The notes: generated by a model from the sequence alone, not told the origin. Positions 28,110-36,994 are shown, counted from the first letter of the stretch. The stretch: DNA of 37,631 bases from CAWBCI01 sp963787195 (GCA_963787195.1 CAWBCI010000059.1:1-37631); one strand, 5' to 3'. A program made the numbers and translations.

Positions 28110-28805
28110 ATGAAAAAATATCATCTGTTATTGGCCTTTATAATGCTTGTGAGCTGTAACTCCAATCGCAATATAATTGTCCCTTTCGATTATATAAAGA
28201 ATTTCCCGGATACTAAAAATGGCCTTACTCAAGAACAGGCAAATGAGTATATGAGTTATGCTATGAATCAGATACAGCTAAATACTGTCGGGAAAAAAGT
28301 TCCTAAAATATTTATCTATGACATTCATAATAAGAAAGTTAAATTAAATAGTCTGATAAATCAAACAACATTTTTATATGCCACAGATAAGCATTGCGGT
28401 TTTGGTATGGAAGTACTTGATACTGACCTTCCCCATGCACTTGAAAAATTAAAGGAAGATTCAATTTATATTTATACTATTGCCCTTTTAGTGAAAACCG
28501 ATTTCGATTCAACGAATATGGAAGATTTTAATAATACAGCTTCTGAGATAAATTTAATGTATGATCATTTTTATATAATTGATGAATCTGAATCAAAGAA
28601 ACTGAATGCATTGAATGCAGCCAAAATTTTGATCGATAAAAACAAAAATATTATTTCTATCGGTTTCGGGGCTTCATTGGATCCTAATGGAATATATGAA
28701 CAATTGAAATCCAGACTGATGCTTTGGAATGAGCAAAATGCCAGCCCGGCCAAACCAAAGATTGCACCACAGACCAGGCATTTGCACCGGCAGGGGCTGG
28801 AATAA
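28110..28805 (+). CDS. lipoprotein with thioredoxin-like fold, chimeric C-terminus
   Basis: Lipoprotein of 231 residues. ATG 28110 opens MKKYHLLLAFIMLVSCNSN with a good lipobox (LVSC); the frame upstream has no export signal. The region VGKKVPKIFIYDIHNKKVKL, then FLYATDKHCGFGMEV and AAKILIDKNKNIISIGFG, resembles a TlpA/peroxiredoxin-like fold with a single Cys instead of CxxC, so redox activity is doubtful. The gene is AT-rich up to about 28725; the last about 27 codons (ASPAKPKIAPQTRHLHRQG) are GC-richer and read through a repeat and a beta-barrel gene fragment in another frame. The native stop has therefore probably been lost. Confidence 0.7.
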   Translation: MKKYHLLLAFIMLVSCNSNRNIIVPFDYIKNFPDTKNGLTQEQANEYMSYAMNQIQLNTVGKKVPKIFIYDIHNKKVKLNSLINQTTFLYATDKHCGFGMEVLDTDLPHALEKLKEDSIYIYTIALLVKTDFDSTNMEDFNNTASEINLMYDHFYIIDESESKKLNALNAAKILIDKNKNIISIGFGASLDPNGIYEQLKSRLMLWNEQNASPAKPKIAPQTRHLHRQGLE

Positions 28806-28836
28806 GTTTTCAAGAGATGAATCTTTTCCTTCCGAA
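28776..28836 (+). pseudogene. beta-barrel gene fragment
   Basis: In the frame GICTGRGWNKFSRDESFPS this stretch matches GIYAGWGWNKFSANESFAG of the barrel protein at 22322-22936. Nothing else of the gene remains. It directly precedes the 3' end of adhesin B. Confidence 0.65.
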
Positions 28837-28844
28837 ATTGGAAT

Positions 28845-31043
28845 TTACTTAGAAGCAAGTTTGCTCTCAATGGCATCTAACCTTTCCTTTAATTCCGCAT
28901 TCTCGCTTTTAATCTCCTTTAATTCTTCATTCTCACTCTTAAGCTCCTTGATTTCCTGCTGTTGTTCCTGCACTGCTTTTACAAGAGGCACTACGAAATC
29001 GGCATAACGCAATCCGTATGTGTCCTTATCATTTTTCGGAGCATCCACACCGCTGAAATCAAAGCCGCAATTTTTAGCAGCTTTTTCTACCTCCTGGGCT
29101 ATGAAACCTGTGGTAACCGTTGAATAGCGGTCACCACTCAGAAATTCTGTCCCCGGCTGATCTTTAAGCAATTCTGCATGGCGGGCATTCACCCCGTTGA
29201 AATCATTGATGGCTTCCCGGTCTAATTGATATGTCACCGGCCGCAATTGTGTAATGAAGTTCAATCCGGGGACATCTTCCTTCACATTGACCTTAAACCT
29301 GCCATCCGAAATATTTGTCCAGTTTTGATAACCTCCTATGGAAGTGACAAAAGTATTTCCCAATCTTACCATATTAGAGGCAGTACCCGTTGCATCTATG
29401 CCAACACAAGTAACATTTACATAATTGTTTGAATTTGGACCGGTATTGTAACCCAGGGCGGTATTATAAGAACCTGATCCATCGGTGTGCATGGAATTAG
29501 CCCCCAGGGAAGTGTTCTGGAAACCGCTACTGACATACTGAGCCGAATGATAGCCCACTGCCGTATTGTATATTCCTGTGGTGTTGTAGAACAAAGCCAG
29601 GGCACCTACAGCTGTATTGTAAACCCCGTTGTTTATACTTGTCGGCTGGTCGTAGTACAGAGCCTCAAAACCTACAGCAACATTATCACTGATGTATGCT
29701 GAACCCGGATTGTATGAGAGCGTGTAAAGGGTGCCTTCACCCAGAGCAGTATTACGGCTTGCCCTGATATTATTGTAAAGACTGTAATTTCCAAGACTGA
29801 CATTCGAATATCCGTTATTATTGACATACTGTGAATAGACTCCTATGGAAACATTGCTGCCGCCGGTGAGATTAGCATCAAGGGAGCCGAAACCCAGTGC
29901 CGTATTATTGTTGCCAATTGTATTTGCATACAAAGCGTAATCCCCGATAGCGGTATTGAGGTTTCCGTTGTATGTCTCGGTTGGCTGGTTTGAATACAAT
30001 GCATAGGAACCCAGGGCGACATTATCGCTGGACCAGGCATAACCCGGGTCATAGCTCTGGGTATAAAGAGCGTTTTTTCCGATGGCTGTATTATAGTTCG
30101 AGCTTTTATTGTTGAAAAGAGCCTGGTGACCTATAGCGGTGTTGGCATATCCAATAGTATTGGAATAAAGGGAGCCTGTGCCGGCAGAAGTGTTCCAGAC
30201 ACCCTCGGTATTGAAATGCTGGGAAGAATATCCTAAAGCCGTGTTATCATATCCAATGGTGTTCATGTATAATGTATTATTACCCAGAGCAGTATTTTGA
30301 ATCCCGTTTGATGTAGAAGTGGGTTCATTGTAATAGAGTGCATTATGCCCGACCGCCACATTATTACCTGAATAACCTGATCCGGGATTATATGACATTT
30401 CACCGAGCGCGTTATTTCCGATGGCGATATTATTGCTTGAAACCATATTGAAATACAGGGAGAACGCTCCCATGCCAATGTTGCTGTATCCCGAGCCGTT
30501 AAAAAAGAGGCTGAATGCCCCGTTGGCTGTATTGGAATTGCCGGTGGAATTGGCAAGTAATGCATTATCCCCGATGGCGGTATTCTGATAGCCGGTAGTG
30601 TTGGAGATCAGCGACTGGTAACCGAAAGATGCATTATAGACCGAAGGCGTGATTGAACCGGAATTATAACCATATACCTTGAATATCAGGGGGATTGAAT
30701 CAGTGGTGCCTATAAAGTTTGTGCCGGCAACAGTTCCCGCATTGCCGAAAATGCTCCAGCCCGTACCGGTGCCTACTTTGGTCCAGGCAGGACTGGCGGG
30801 AGCCCCTGAATTATAGTAATAACCTGCCGTAGCATCGGTTTGATATACCATCAGTCCGGTAGCAGGGTTGGAGATGGCATTTCTCTGGGCTTGCGTCATG
30901 CGGGGTATGAGAAGCCCTTTCGAGGTTGAGGATACATCCAGCATAGCTGAATTGTCGGGAGGGCTGTCACTGGCGTTAATAGCAACCTGTGCTTGCAGAT
31001 TAAAGCTAATTGCAAGGATGACAAGTGTAATGAGTGCTTTCAT
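28845..31043 (-). CDS. S74-chaperone trimeric adhesin, copy B
   Basis: A 732-residue paralog of adhesin A with the same order: signal peptide (MKALITLVILAISFNLQAQ), N-terminal cap, about 430 residues of head repeats (NTAIGDNALLANSTGNSNTA and similar), S74 chaperone and coiled coil. The chaperone is almost identical to that of A (one stretch differs only by Q/E and K/E changes), whereas the head is more diverged, as expected if the C-terminus is under functional constraint or homogenised. The coiled coil has two 30-bp units. The frame is intact. The upstream spacer is duplicated before copy C. Confidence 0.9.
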   Translation of the reverse strand: MKALITLVILAISFNLQAQVAINASDSPPDNSAMLDVSSTSKGLLIPRMTQAQRNAISNPATGLMVYQTDATAGYYYNSGAPASPAWTKVGTGTGWSIFGNAGTVAGTNFIGTTDSIPLIFKVYGYNSGSITPSVYNASFGYQSLISNTTGYQNTAIGDNALLANSTGNSNTANGAFSLFFNGSGYSNIGMGAFSLYFNMVSSNNIAIGNNALGEMSYNPGSGYSGNNVAVGHNALYYNEPTSTSNGIQNTALGNNTLYMNTIGYDNTALGYSSQHFNTEGVWNTSAGTGSLYSNTIGYANTAIGHQALFNNKSSNYNTAIGKNALYTQSYDPGYAWSSDNVALGSYALYSNQPTETYNGNLNTAIGDYALYANTIGNNNTALGFGSLDANLTGGSNVSIGVYSQYVNNNGYSNVSLGNYSLYNNIRASRNTALGEGTLYTLSYNPGSAYISDNVAVGFEALYYDQPTSINNGVYNTAVGALALFYNTTGIYNTAVGYHSAQYVSSGFQNTSLGANSMHTDGSGSYNTALGYNTGPNSNNYVNVTCVGIDATGTASNMVRLGNTFVTSIGGYQNWTNISDGRFKVNVKEDVPGLNFITQLRPVTYQLDREAINDFNGVNARHAELLKDQPGTEFLSGDRYSTVTTGFIAQEVEKAAKNCGFDFSGVDAPKNDKDTYGLRYADFVVPLVKAVQEQQQEIKELKSENEELKEIKSENAELKERLDAIESKLASK
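28891..28950 (-). repeat. coiled-coil 30-bp unit, two copies (adhesin B)
   Basis: Two 30-bp units (starting AATTCCGCATTCTCGC and AATTCTTCATTCTCAC) encode ELKSENEELKEIKSENAELK. Confidence 0.85.
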
Positions 31044-31560
31044 TTCTTTAGGGTTTAAAAGAATGAATAGTTAAATTTGAATTATAACAATTGTTCGGGG
31101 ATTTAGTTTGACTGCACTTATGTTCAATTCATTTCTCACTTCTCTCTTTCATCTGATTAAAATTAAATTGATGTATTATTTGATCAATTATAAATACATA
31201 AACAAGCAATTAATTTAGCCTTGGTGAAATTCCTTAGTGAATTGGTGTTTTTGTGGCTAAAAGGAGAAAGCGGATTTTTGGAAATTCCCTGTTAGCCACA
31301 AAGCCTCCAAAACACAAAGTATTACACAAATAATTATAATCAGGACTTTATTTTCAGCTGAAATAGGGTTCTTAGTTTGATATTTTGATTTTAGAATAAA
31401 AACGAAAGATGGAACAAGAATTTTTCAGACACCGGGAATTAAATGATACTCTTTTTTCAGTTGTTACTTATATATAATTCAAAGACCCAGCCTTGTCAGC
31501 AGAAAGGTACAGAAAGCAAGGAATGGGGGAAAATGGGATAAATATTTTTTTATGGCATTG
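31044..31560. repeat. adhesin spacer repeat, copy 1
   Basis: This spacer of about 515 bp upstream of adhesin B is nearly the same as 33744-34260 upstream of C, apart from a short divergent patch near 31170-31205. It holds no gene. A long hairpin is possible: GTGTTTTTGTGGCTAA (31245-31260) with TTAGCCACAAAG...AAAACAC (31293-31316). Its right end runs into the 3' end of adhesin C. Confidence 0.85.
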
Positions 31561-31564
31561 GAAT

Positions 31565-33743
31565 TTACTTAGAAGCAAGCTTTCTCTCAATGGCATCTAA
31601 CCTTTCCTTTAACTCCGCATTCTCGCTTTTAATCTCCTTTAATTCCGCATTCTCGTTTTTAAGCTCTTTTAATTCCGCATTCTCGCTCTTAAGCTCCTTG
31701 ATTTCCTGTTCTTGTTCCTGTACTGCTTTTACAAGAGGCACAACAAAATCGGCATAACGCAATCCGTATGTGTCCTTATCATTTTTCGGAGCATCCACAC
31801 CGCTGAAATCAAAGCCGCAATTTTTAGCTGCCTTTTCTACCTCCTGGGCTATGAAACCGGTAGTAACCGTTGAATAGCGGTCACCACTCAGAAATTCTGT
31901 CCCCGGCTGATCTTTAAGCAATTCTGCATGGCGGGCATTTACCCCGTTGAAATCATTGATGGCTTCCCGGTCTAATTGATATGTCACCGGCCTCAACTGT
32001 GTAATGAAGTTCAATCCGGGGACATCTTCCTTAACATTGACCTTAAACCTGCCATCCGAAATATTTGTCCAGTTTTGATAACCTCCTATGGATGTGACAA
32101 AAGTATTCCCCAACCTCACCATATTGGAGCCCGTGCCTGATGCATCAATTCCCACACAGGTAACATTCACATAACTGGTGGAATTGGGCCCTGTATTATA
32201 ACCTATTGCTGTGTTGTATGCGCCGGTGGTATTATTGACCATGGAATTGGCTCCCAGGGAAGTGTTCTGGAAACCAGTGCTGATATACTGAGCCGAATGA
32301 AATCCTACAGCAGTGTTCGTGTTTCCGGTACTGTTGTCAAACAAAGCAAGGGCACCCACAGCCGTATTGTAAATACCGTTGTTGGAATTTGTAGACTGAT
32401 CATTATAAAGGGATTCATAACCGACAGCTACATTCTCACTAATATATGAAGCGCCCGGATTATAGGAAAGAGTGGAAAGGGCACTTTCACCTATGGCTGT
32501 ATTTTGGCTTGCCATTACATTATAATAGAGACTGTAATTTCCCATGCTTACATTCGAATAACCATTATTATTGGCATTCTGAGAATATACTCCGACGGAA
32601 ACATTGTCATCGCCGCTTAAATTGGCATTGAGCGAGCCGAAACCAACTGCCGTATTATCCCTGCCAACAGTATTCCCGTAAAGGGCGTAATCCCCGATTG
32701 CAACATTGGAATTGCCGTTATATTCAGAGGTCGGCTGGTTTGAAAATAATGCATTAGAACCCAGGGCGACATTATCGCTGGCCCAGGCATAACCCGGGTC
32801 ATAGCTTTGGGTATAAAGGGCATCCACGCCAATGGCTGTATTATAGCTCGCGGTTGTATTACTATAAAGGGCTTTGTGTCCTATAGCTGTATTGACGTAT
32901 CCAATATTATTGTAATATAAGGAAGAATATCCTAATGCCGTGTTAGCATATCCGATGGTATTATGGTATAATGCATTGTTCCCCAGAGCTGTGTTTTGAA
33001 TCCCGTTTGAAGTTGACGTAGGTTCATTGTAATAGAGCGCATTATGCCCCACAGCCACATCATCACCTGAATAAGCTGATCCGGGATTGTATGACATATT
33101 GAAGAGGGCGTAATCCCCGAGGGCGATATTATTGCTTGAAACCGTATTATACACAAGGGCGAACACCCCCAGGGCGATATTATCATTTCCCGAGCTGTTA
33201 GTATACAGGCTAAATGCCCCATTGGCCGTATTGGAAGTTCCGGTGGTATTGTTAAGCAATGCATTATTCCCAAAGGCGGTATTCTGCTCGCCGGTAGTGT
33301 TGGAGTATAAGGACTGGTAACCAAAAGATGCATTAAAGACCGAAGGCGAGATGGAACCGGAATTATAACCATATACCTTGAATATCAGAGGGATTGAATC
33401 AGTGGTGCCTATAAAGTTTGTGTCGGCAACAGTTCCTGCGTTGCCGAATATGCTCCAGCCCGTACCGGTGCCTACTTTGGTCCAGACAGGAATGGCGGGA
33501 GCCCCTGAATTATAGTAATAACCTGCCGTAGCATCGGTTTGATATACCATCAGTCCGGTAGCAGGGGAGGAGATGGCATTTCTCTGGGCTTGCGTCATGC
33601 GGGGAACAAGGAGCGCCTTTGGTGGTTGAAGAAACATCCAGCATAGCTGAATTGTCGGGAGGAGTGTCACTTGAGTTAATAGCTACCTGTGCTTGCAGAT
33701 TAATAGTAATTGCAAGAATGATAAAGGTAAAAAGTGCTTTCAT
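31565..33743 (-). pseudogene. S74-chaperone trimeric adhesin, copy C (one frameshift)
   Basis: The start MKALFTFIILAITINLQAQ gives the usual signal and cap up to MLDVSSTTKG, then the frame breaks near 33615. The next frame resumes with LLVPRMTQAQRNAISSP and stays open through the head repeats and S74 chaperone to the stop at 31565. The extra base is in GGAGCGCC, where paralogs A and B have no such base. Apart from this the gene is complete and very similar to B. The C-terminal coiled coil has three 30-bp units, the longest in the array. It is silent as written unless the frame is restored. Confidence 0.85.
31611..31700 (-). repeat. coiled-coil 30-bp unit, three copies (adhesin C)
   Basis: Units at 31611-31640, 31641-31670 and 31671-31700 each start AA(C/T)TCCGCATTCTCG. 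Together they encode three consecutive ELK(S/N)ENAELK segments. Confidence 0.9.
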
Positions 33744-34260
33744 TTCTTTAGGGTTTAAAAGAAGGAATAATTTAATTTGAATTATAACAACTCATCTTTA
33801 ATTTAGTTTGACAGCAGTTATGCTCAATTCATTTCTCACTTCTTTCTTTCATCTGACTAAAATCAAATTTAAGTATCATGGAATTAAACATCATTGCGAA
33901 AACAAGCATTAATTTAGTCTTGGTGAAGTTTCTTAGTGAATTGGTGCTTTTGGGGCTAAAAAAATGAAAGCGGATTTTTGGAAATTCCCTCTTAGCCACA
34001 AAGCCTCCAAAACACAAAGTATTACACAAATAATTATAATCAGGACTTTATTTTCAGCTGAAATAGGGTTCTTAGTTTGATATTTTGGTTTTGGAATAAA
34101 AACGAAAGATGGAACAAGAGTTTTTCAGACTCCGGGAAGTAAATGATACTCTTTTTTCAGTTGTTGCTTATATTTATTTCAAAGCCTTTGCCTTGTTAGC
34201 AGAAAAGTACAGAAAGCAAGAAACGGGAAAAATGGGATAAATTTTTTTTTATGGCATTGG
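33744..34260. repeat. adhesin spacer repeat, copy 2
   Basis: Near-duplicate of 31044-31560, including the GTGGCTAA-type hairpin and the closing TTTATGGCATTGGAATTTAC. It holds no gene. It shows that adhesin plus spacer (about 2.7 kb) was duplicated as a tandem unit. Confidence 0.85.
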
Positions 34261-34443
34261 AATTTACATAGAAGCAAGCTTGCTCTCAATGGCATCTAAA
34301 CTTTTCTTTCATTTCATTCCGTATTCTCACTCCTAAGCTCCTTGATTTCCTGCTCTTGTTCCTGGACTGCCTTTACATGAGGTACTACCAAATCGGCATA
34401 ACGCAATCCATAAGCGTCCTTGTCATTTTTCGGAGCATCCACA
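34261..34443 (-). pseudogene. S74 adhesin, copy D (3' remnant)
   Basis: Only the last about 60 codons remain. They read VDAPKNDKDAYGLRYADLVV, then HVKAVQEQEQEIKELRSEN, and meet a premature TGA in the coiled coil. Similarity to the other adhesins ends abruptly at 34443. The rest has been replaced by the start of an unrelated gene. Confidence 0.85.
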
Positions 34444-34597
34444 TTAGGGATTTTACATAAATCTCAGCGCCGATCAGGGGTTCCCTGGTCCCGGACTCCG
34501 AAACATGACCTTTGAGCGTGGCGGCATTTACCGGGACAGATAAGCTGAGAACTGAAATTACAAGGCTGGCTTTTAAAATAGTAAGACTGATTTTCAT
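34444..34597 (-). pseudogene. carboxypeptidase-regulatory-like domain, 5' remnant
   Basis: From ATG 34597, MKISLTILKASLVISVLSLS is a signal peptide, followed by AATLKGHVSESGTREPLIGA and EIYVKSL. This is the first part of a CarboxypepD_reg-like domain such as begins many TonB-dependent (SusC-like) receptors. After about 51 codons the frame enters the adhesin D remnant and has no further meaning. It is a truncated gene start, joined at 34443/34444 by deletion. Confidence 0.8.
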
Positions 34598-34907
34598 CGT
34601 ACTTTTTTAGAAGGCAATTTTAGTCCAAAAAGTATTCTGAATATCAGGAATATACGGATATAACGATAAGTTATTATTCAGGGGATTTTACAAAAAATTA
34701 ATATAGAAAATCAGGATATTATGCAGTATATTAATTAAATACGAAAAAATCCAAATTCCTTCTTTAACAAAAATGAAATATAAATATAGCTTCAGTTTAA
34801 CATTAGCCCCATTCCAAATAAAAACCGGGATAGCCGCAGGAAAATATTTTTCCCGGGGAGGGCAATTTGTGCACTTTAAATTAAAATTTCCTTTAGGATA
34901 TTACATT
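34598..34907. other. AT-rich intergenic region
   Basis: No convincing gene. A plus-strand frame of 83 codons (34773-35024) runs through this stretch into the leader repeat, but it has no recognised domain and no support from copy 1, which contains a frame break. Confidence 0.4.
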
Positions 34908-35066
34908 ATTTATCCTGAACTTTCGGTTCTGAAATTTGCTGGGTTGAATAAAACTACTTTGGAAAGAAATTTGGGTGCTTTTAGCTTTCTATATTGGATG
35001 GCTAAGGCTACCTTAGTGGAATGACATGGGAGGAATAAAGGTACCTGGTGGATATATTTAGATGTT
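34908..35066. repeat. leader repeat, copy 2 (about 150 bp)
   Basis: Diverged copy of 26588-26745. It precedes the second AT-rich small-gene insert, as copy 1 precedes the first. The TTAGC...GCTAA hairpin and the TACCTGGTGGATA box are kept. Confidence 0.75.
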
Positions 35067-35168
35067 ATGCACAAGCACAAAACAATGGAGAACCTAGAAA
35101 ATCCAACAAAAGAGTATGGAGCGGATACAGAAAAGCTAATAGAGTACGTGACGACAAAAACATTAATT

Positions 35169-35732
35169 ATGAGACAGAAAATTATTCAGAGAATCCTAAT
35201 TGTCTTTTTATCCTCATTAATAATAATGACTGGCTGTAAAAAAGATGATGACAATGAAAATTCAAACAACTCAAATTCAAATCATTTCACATACTTAGGA
35301 CAGGACTATGAGATAACGGAAGGAAGGATAGACTATTACGGAATGAAAAAGAATGGTAAAACAATTTTATACAATTTCGAAGTAGAATTGTTTTCATCTG
35401 GAATTACAAGTACCGGAGACACAAAATCTGGACAAGGAAATTTAGTATTTATGGATGTTTATTCAACCTCTGCTGCATCCATAGCTGGAACATATCCAAT
35501 GGGAGAATCGGGCTACGAAGATATTCCCCATTTTGAAGATGGACTTATAATAATGAACGGCAGTTTTGATAATGGTTGGCCTGACGATGTTGGAATACTT
35601 GATGGTAGTACATTAAAGATTAGTAAGGATGGAGATATTTATACTTTTGAGATGGAATGGACTTCTTTTGACAATAAAAGTATAACAGGATATTACAAAG
35701 GAGAATTGCCTTTTTATAATCATGACAATTAG
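35169..35732 (+). CDS. small lipoprotein, unknown function
   Basis: Lipoprotein of 187 residues. ATG 35169 gives MRQKIIQRILIVFLSSLIIM followed by the lipobox TGC and an Asp/Asn-rich linker (KKDDDNENSNN), typical of Bacteroidota surface lipoproteins. The upstream extension of the frame to 35067 has no export signal. The mature part (FTYLGQDYEITEGRIDYYGM, YNFEVELFSSGI, SIAGTYPMGESGYEDIPHF, ISKDGDIYTFEMEW) has alternating beta strands and may be a lipocalin-like or Ig-like barrel; the family was not recognised. AT-rich and followed within 15 bp by an attC-like palindrome. Confidence 0.8.
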   Translation: MRQKIIQRILIVFLSSLIIMTGCKKDDDNENSNNSNSNHFTYLGQDYEITEGRIDYYGMKKNGKTILYNFEVELFSSGITSTGDTKSGQGNLVFMDVYSTSAASIAGTYPMGESGYEDIPHFEDGLIIMNGSFDNGWPDDVGILDGSTLKISKDGDIYTFEMEWTSFDNKSITGYYKGELPFYNHDN

Positions 35733-35746
35733 AATAAGTGCCAGTG

Positions 35747-35877
35747 CATAACAGCAAATAATAGCCCATAGCCGCTTTAGTGCTATTTAGACAAATTGAG
35801 AAGAAACATAAACATACGAGTAATCAAGAAACAAACTGCAAGTGAACGGCTACGGGCCATATTTGCAAACCGTTATG
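35747..35877. repeat. attC-like imperfect palindrome 1
   Basis: The left arm CATAACAGCAAATAATAGCC continues CATAGCCG. The right arm, reverse complemented, reads CATAACGGTTTGCAAATA then TGGCCCGTAGCCG. Paired blocks are CATAAC (6), GCAAATA (7) and GCCC-TAGCCG (10 of 11), with unpaired extra bases on one side, as in integron attC sites. Length 131 bp, ending in GTTATGG. The core does not fit the strict GTTRRRY consensus. Confidence 0.5.
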
Positions 35878-35893
35878 GGTAATTATATTTTTG
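35862..35893 (+). promoter_or_regulatory. Bacteroidota promoter, TTTG-N20-TATTTTTG
   Basis: TTTG (35862-35865), a 20-bp spacer and TATTTTTG (35886-35893) match both elements and the spacing of the Bacteroidota housekeeping promoter. It should drive the gene at 35921 with a leader of about 20 nt. The -33 box is inside the right arm of palindrome 1. Confidence 0.65.
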
Positions 35894-35920
35894 TACAATA
35901 CGTTTAAAGAATTTCGTTAA

Positions 35921-36400
35921 ATGAACATTTTTAAAATAAAGGAAAAGATTGACACTGTTATTTTTTGGAAGAAGAAAGTTGAATATTTATTTTCTAAAAA
36001 ATTTGATGATGCATTTCAGTTATTTTTAGAAACAAAAAAGAACCTTTTACTAAATGTCTCTAGATCATTAATTAAAGATCATGTTGTTGCAGCTTATATT
36101 CAATTATTAAATATTGCTATTGGAAGAAATGGTGCTAGTAAAAAAAAGCGATATGAAATATATTATATTGAAAAAGAAACTATTGAAAGTTATGGTGGAT
36201 ATAAAATATCAGATTTATTAAACGAATACAATCAACAATTCGGAAGCTCAATGTCAGATGGAGTGCGTTCCATGGCTCGACATTTTACGATGTCTATTAA
36301 AGGAGAAAAAGATAATGAATTAGAAAATTTCATTTACGAACTTTTCTACGGTGTATTAAGAGATAGCTTTGAAGAATTAGAAAAAATAAAACTCAATTAA
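35921..36400 (+). CDS. hypothetical cytoplasmic protein (159 residues)
   Basis: No family was recognised. The protein has no signal peptide or membrane segment. It is mostly helical and Lys/Glu-rich: KIDTVIFWKKKVEYLF at the start, SRSLIKDHVVAAYIQLLNIA in the middle, and a C-terminal helix with FIYELFYGVLRDSFEELEKI. It has its own well-formed promoter, begins 44 bp after palindrome 1, and is strongly AT-rich, like its neighbours. It could be expressed alone or together with the 63-residue gene 63 bp downstream, with no palindrome between the two. Confidence 0.72.
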   Translation: MNIFKIKEKIDTVIFWKKKVEYLFSKKFDDAFQLFLETKKNLLLNVSRSLIKDHVVAAYIQLLNIAIGRNGASKKKRYEIYYIEKETIESYGGYKISDLLNEYNQQFGSSMSDGVRSMARHFTMSIKGEKDNELENFIYELFYGVLRDSFEELEKIKLN

Positions 36401-36463
36401 ATTAGCCAAATTATCAATAGTAAATACTTACTGAAATCTAAACTTCAATTAAAATAACTTAAT

Positions 36464-36655
36464 ATGAATAAAATAGTGATCGACAGAATAATTTCTAAAC
36501 TTAAAGAAGAAGTATGTCCCATTCATAATAAAAGTGCGAAATTTGAAGGGAAGAAAGGCATAATAGTTATTTCGGAACATTGTTGTAGTGATTTTTATAC
36601 CCATCTAACTAAAATTGCAGAAGAAGAATTAGATAGATTAGCTTTTAAAATATAA
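36464..36655 (+). CDS. small Cys/His-rich protein (63 residues)
   Basis: Short protein with an ordered Cys/His pattern: EEVCPIHNKSAKFEGKKG then IIVISEHCCSDFYTHLTKI, so C-x2-H in the first half and H-C-C in the second, followed by an amphipathic helix EEELDRLAF. The pattern recalls small zinc-binding or adaptor proteins of mobile elements, but no named family is claimed. It probably shares a transcript with the 159-residue gene upstream. Its stop codon overlaps a TAAC that could open palindrome 2. Confidence 0.65.
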   Translation: MNKIVIDRIISKLKEEVCPIHNKSAKFEGKKGIIVISEHCCSDFYTHLTKIAEEELDRLAFKI

Positions 36656-36816
36656 CTGCCCAAAACGAATAAGCAAAGACCAGACTGGATTCAAAATAAG
36701 ATTGCACCCCAGTCCATGCATTTTTAAGAGATTATTCATAACTTTCAGCGGAAATTAAAAATGCCAGGGCTGGAGCGGCATTTGCACGGGTCAGGCATTT
36801 ACGCCGAGCGTTAGCC
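36653..36816. repeat. attC-like palindrome 2 (weak) with inner hairpin
   Basis: This gap of 339 bp after the 63-residue gene has no gene. It starts with TAAC (36653) and has GTTAGCC at 36810-36816. Inside, CCAGTCCATGCATTTTTAA (36709-36727) pairs with TTAAAAATGCCAGGGCTGG (36755-36773) at 16 of 19 positions. The outer ends pair poorly, so the attC reading is weaker than for sites 1 and 3. Between 36699 and 36723 it shares AAGATTGCACC-CAG-CCA-GCATTT with 28756-28782. The rest of the gap to 36994 is AT-rich and featureless. Confidence 0.35.
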
Positions 36817-36994
36817 ACAATCAATGGAGGTATCGCAAACCATGAAGTTATTGATAATAGAAAACAAACAAGAAATAGATAAAAGTTACATAATTGATTT
36901 GATTTTAATAAGGTTCTTTTTGTTGGACTTAAATTAAATGGATTAATTTTTTAGTTACCTATAAATTTATTTACAAACGATTAAATATATAATT

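Noticed and set aside
34773..35024. An 83-codon plus-strand frame with residues partly conserved in the leader repeat copy at 26588
   Set aside because: The aligned frame in copy 1 is broken by a one-base deletion, substitutions are concentrated at first codon positions rather than third, and no domain or export signal is seen. Treated as non-coding repeat.
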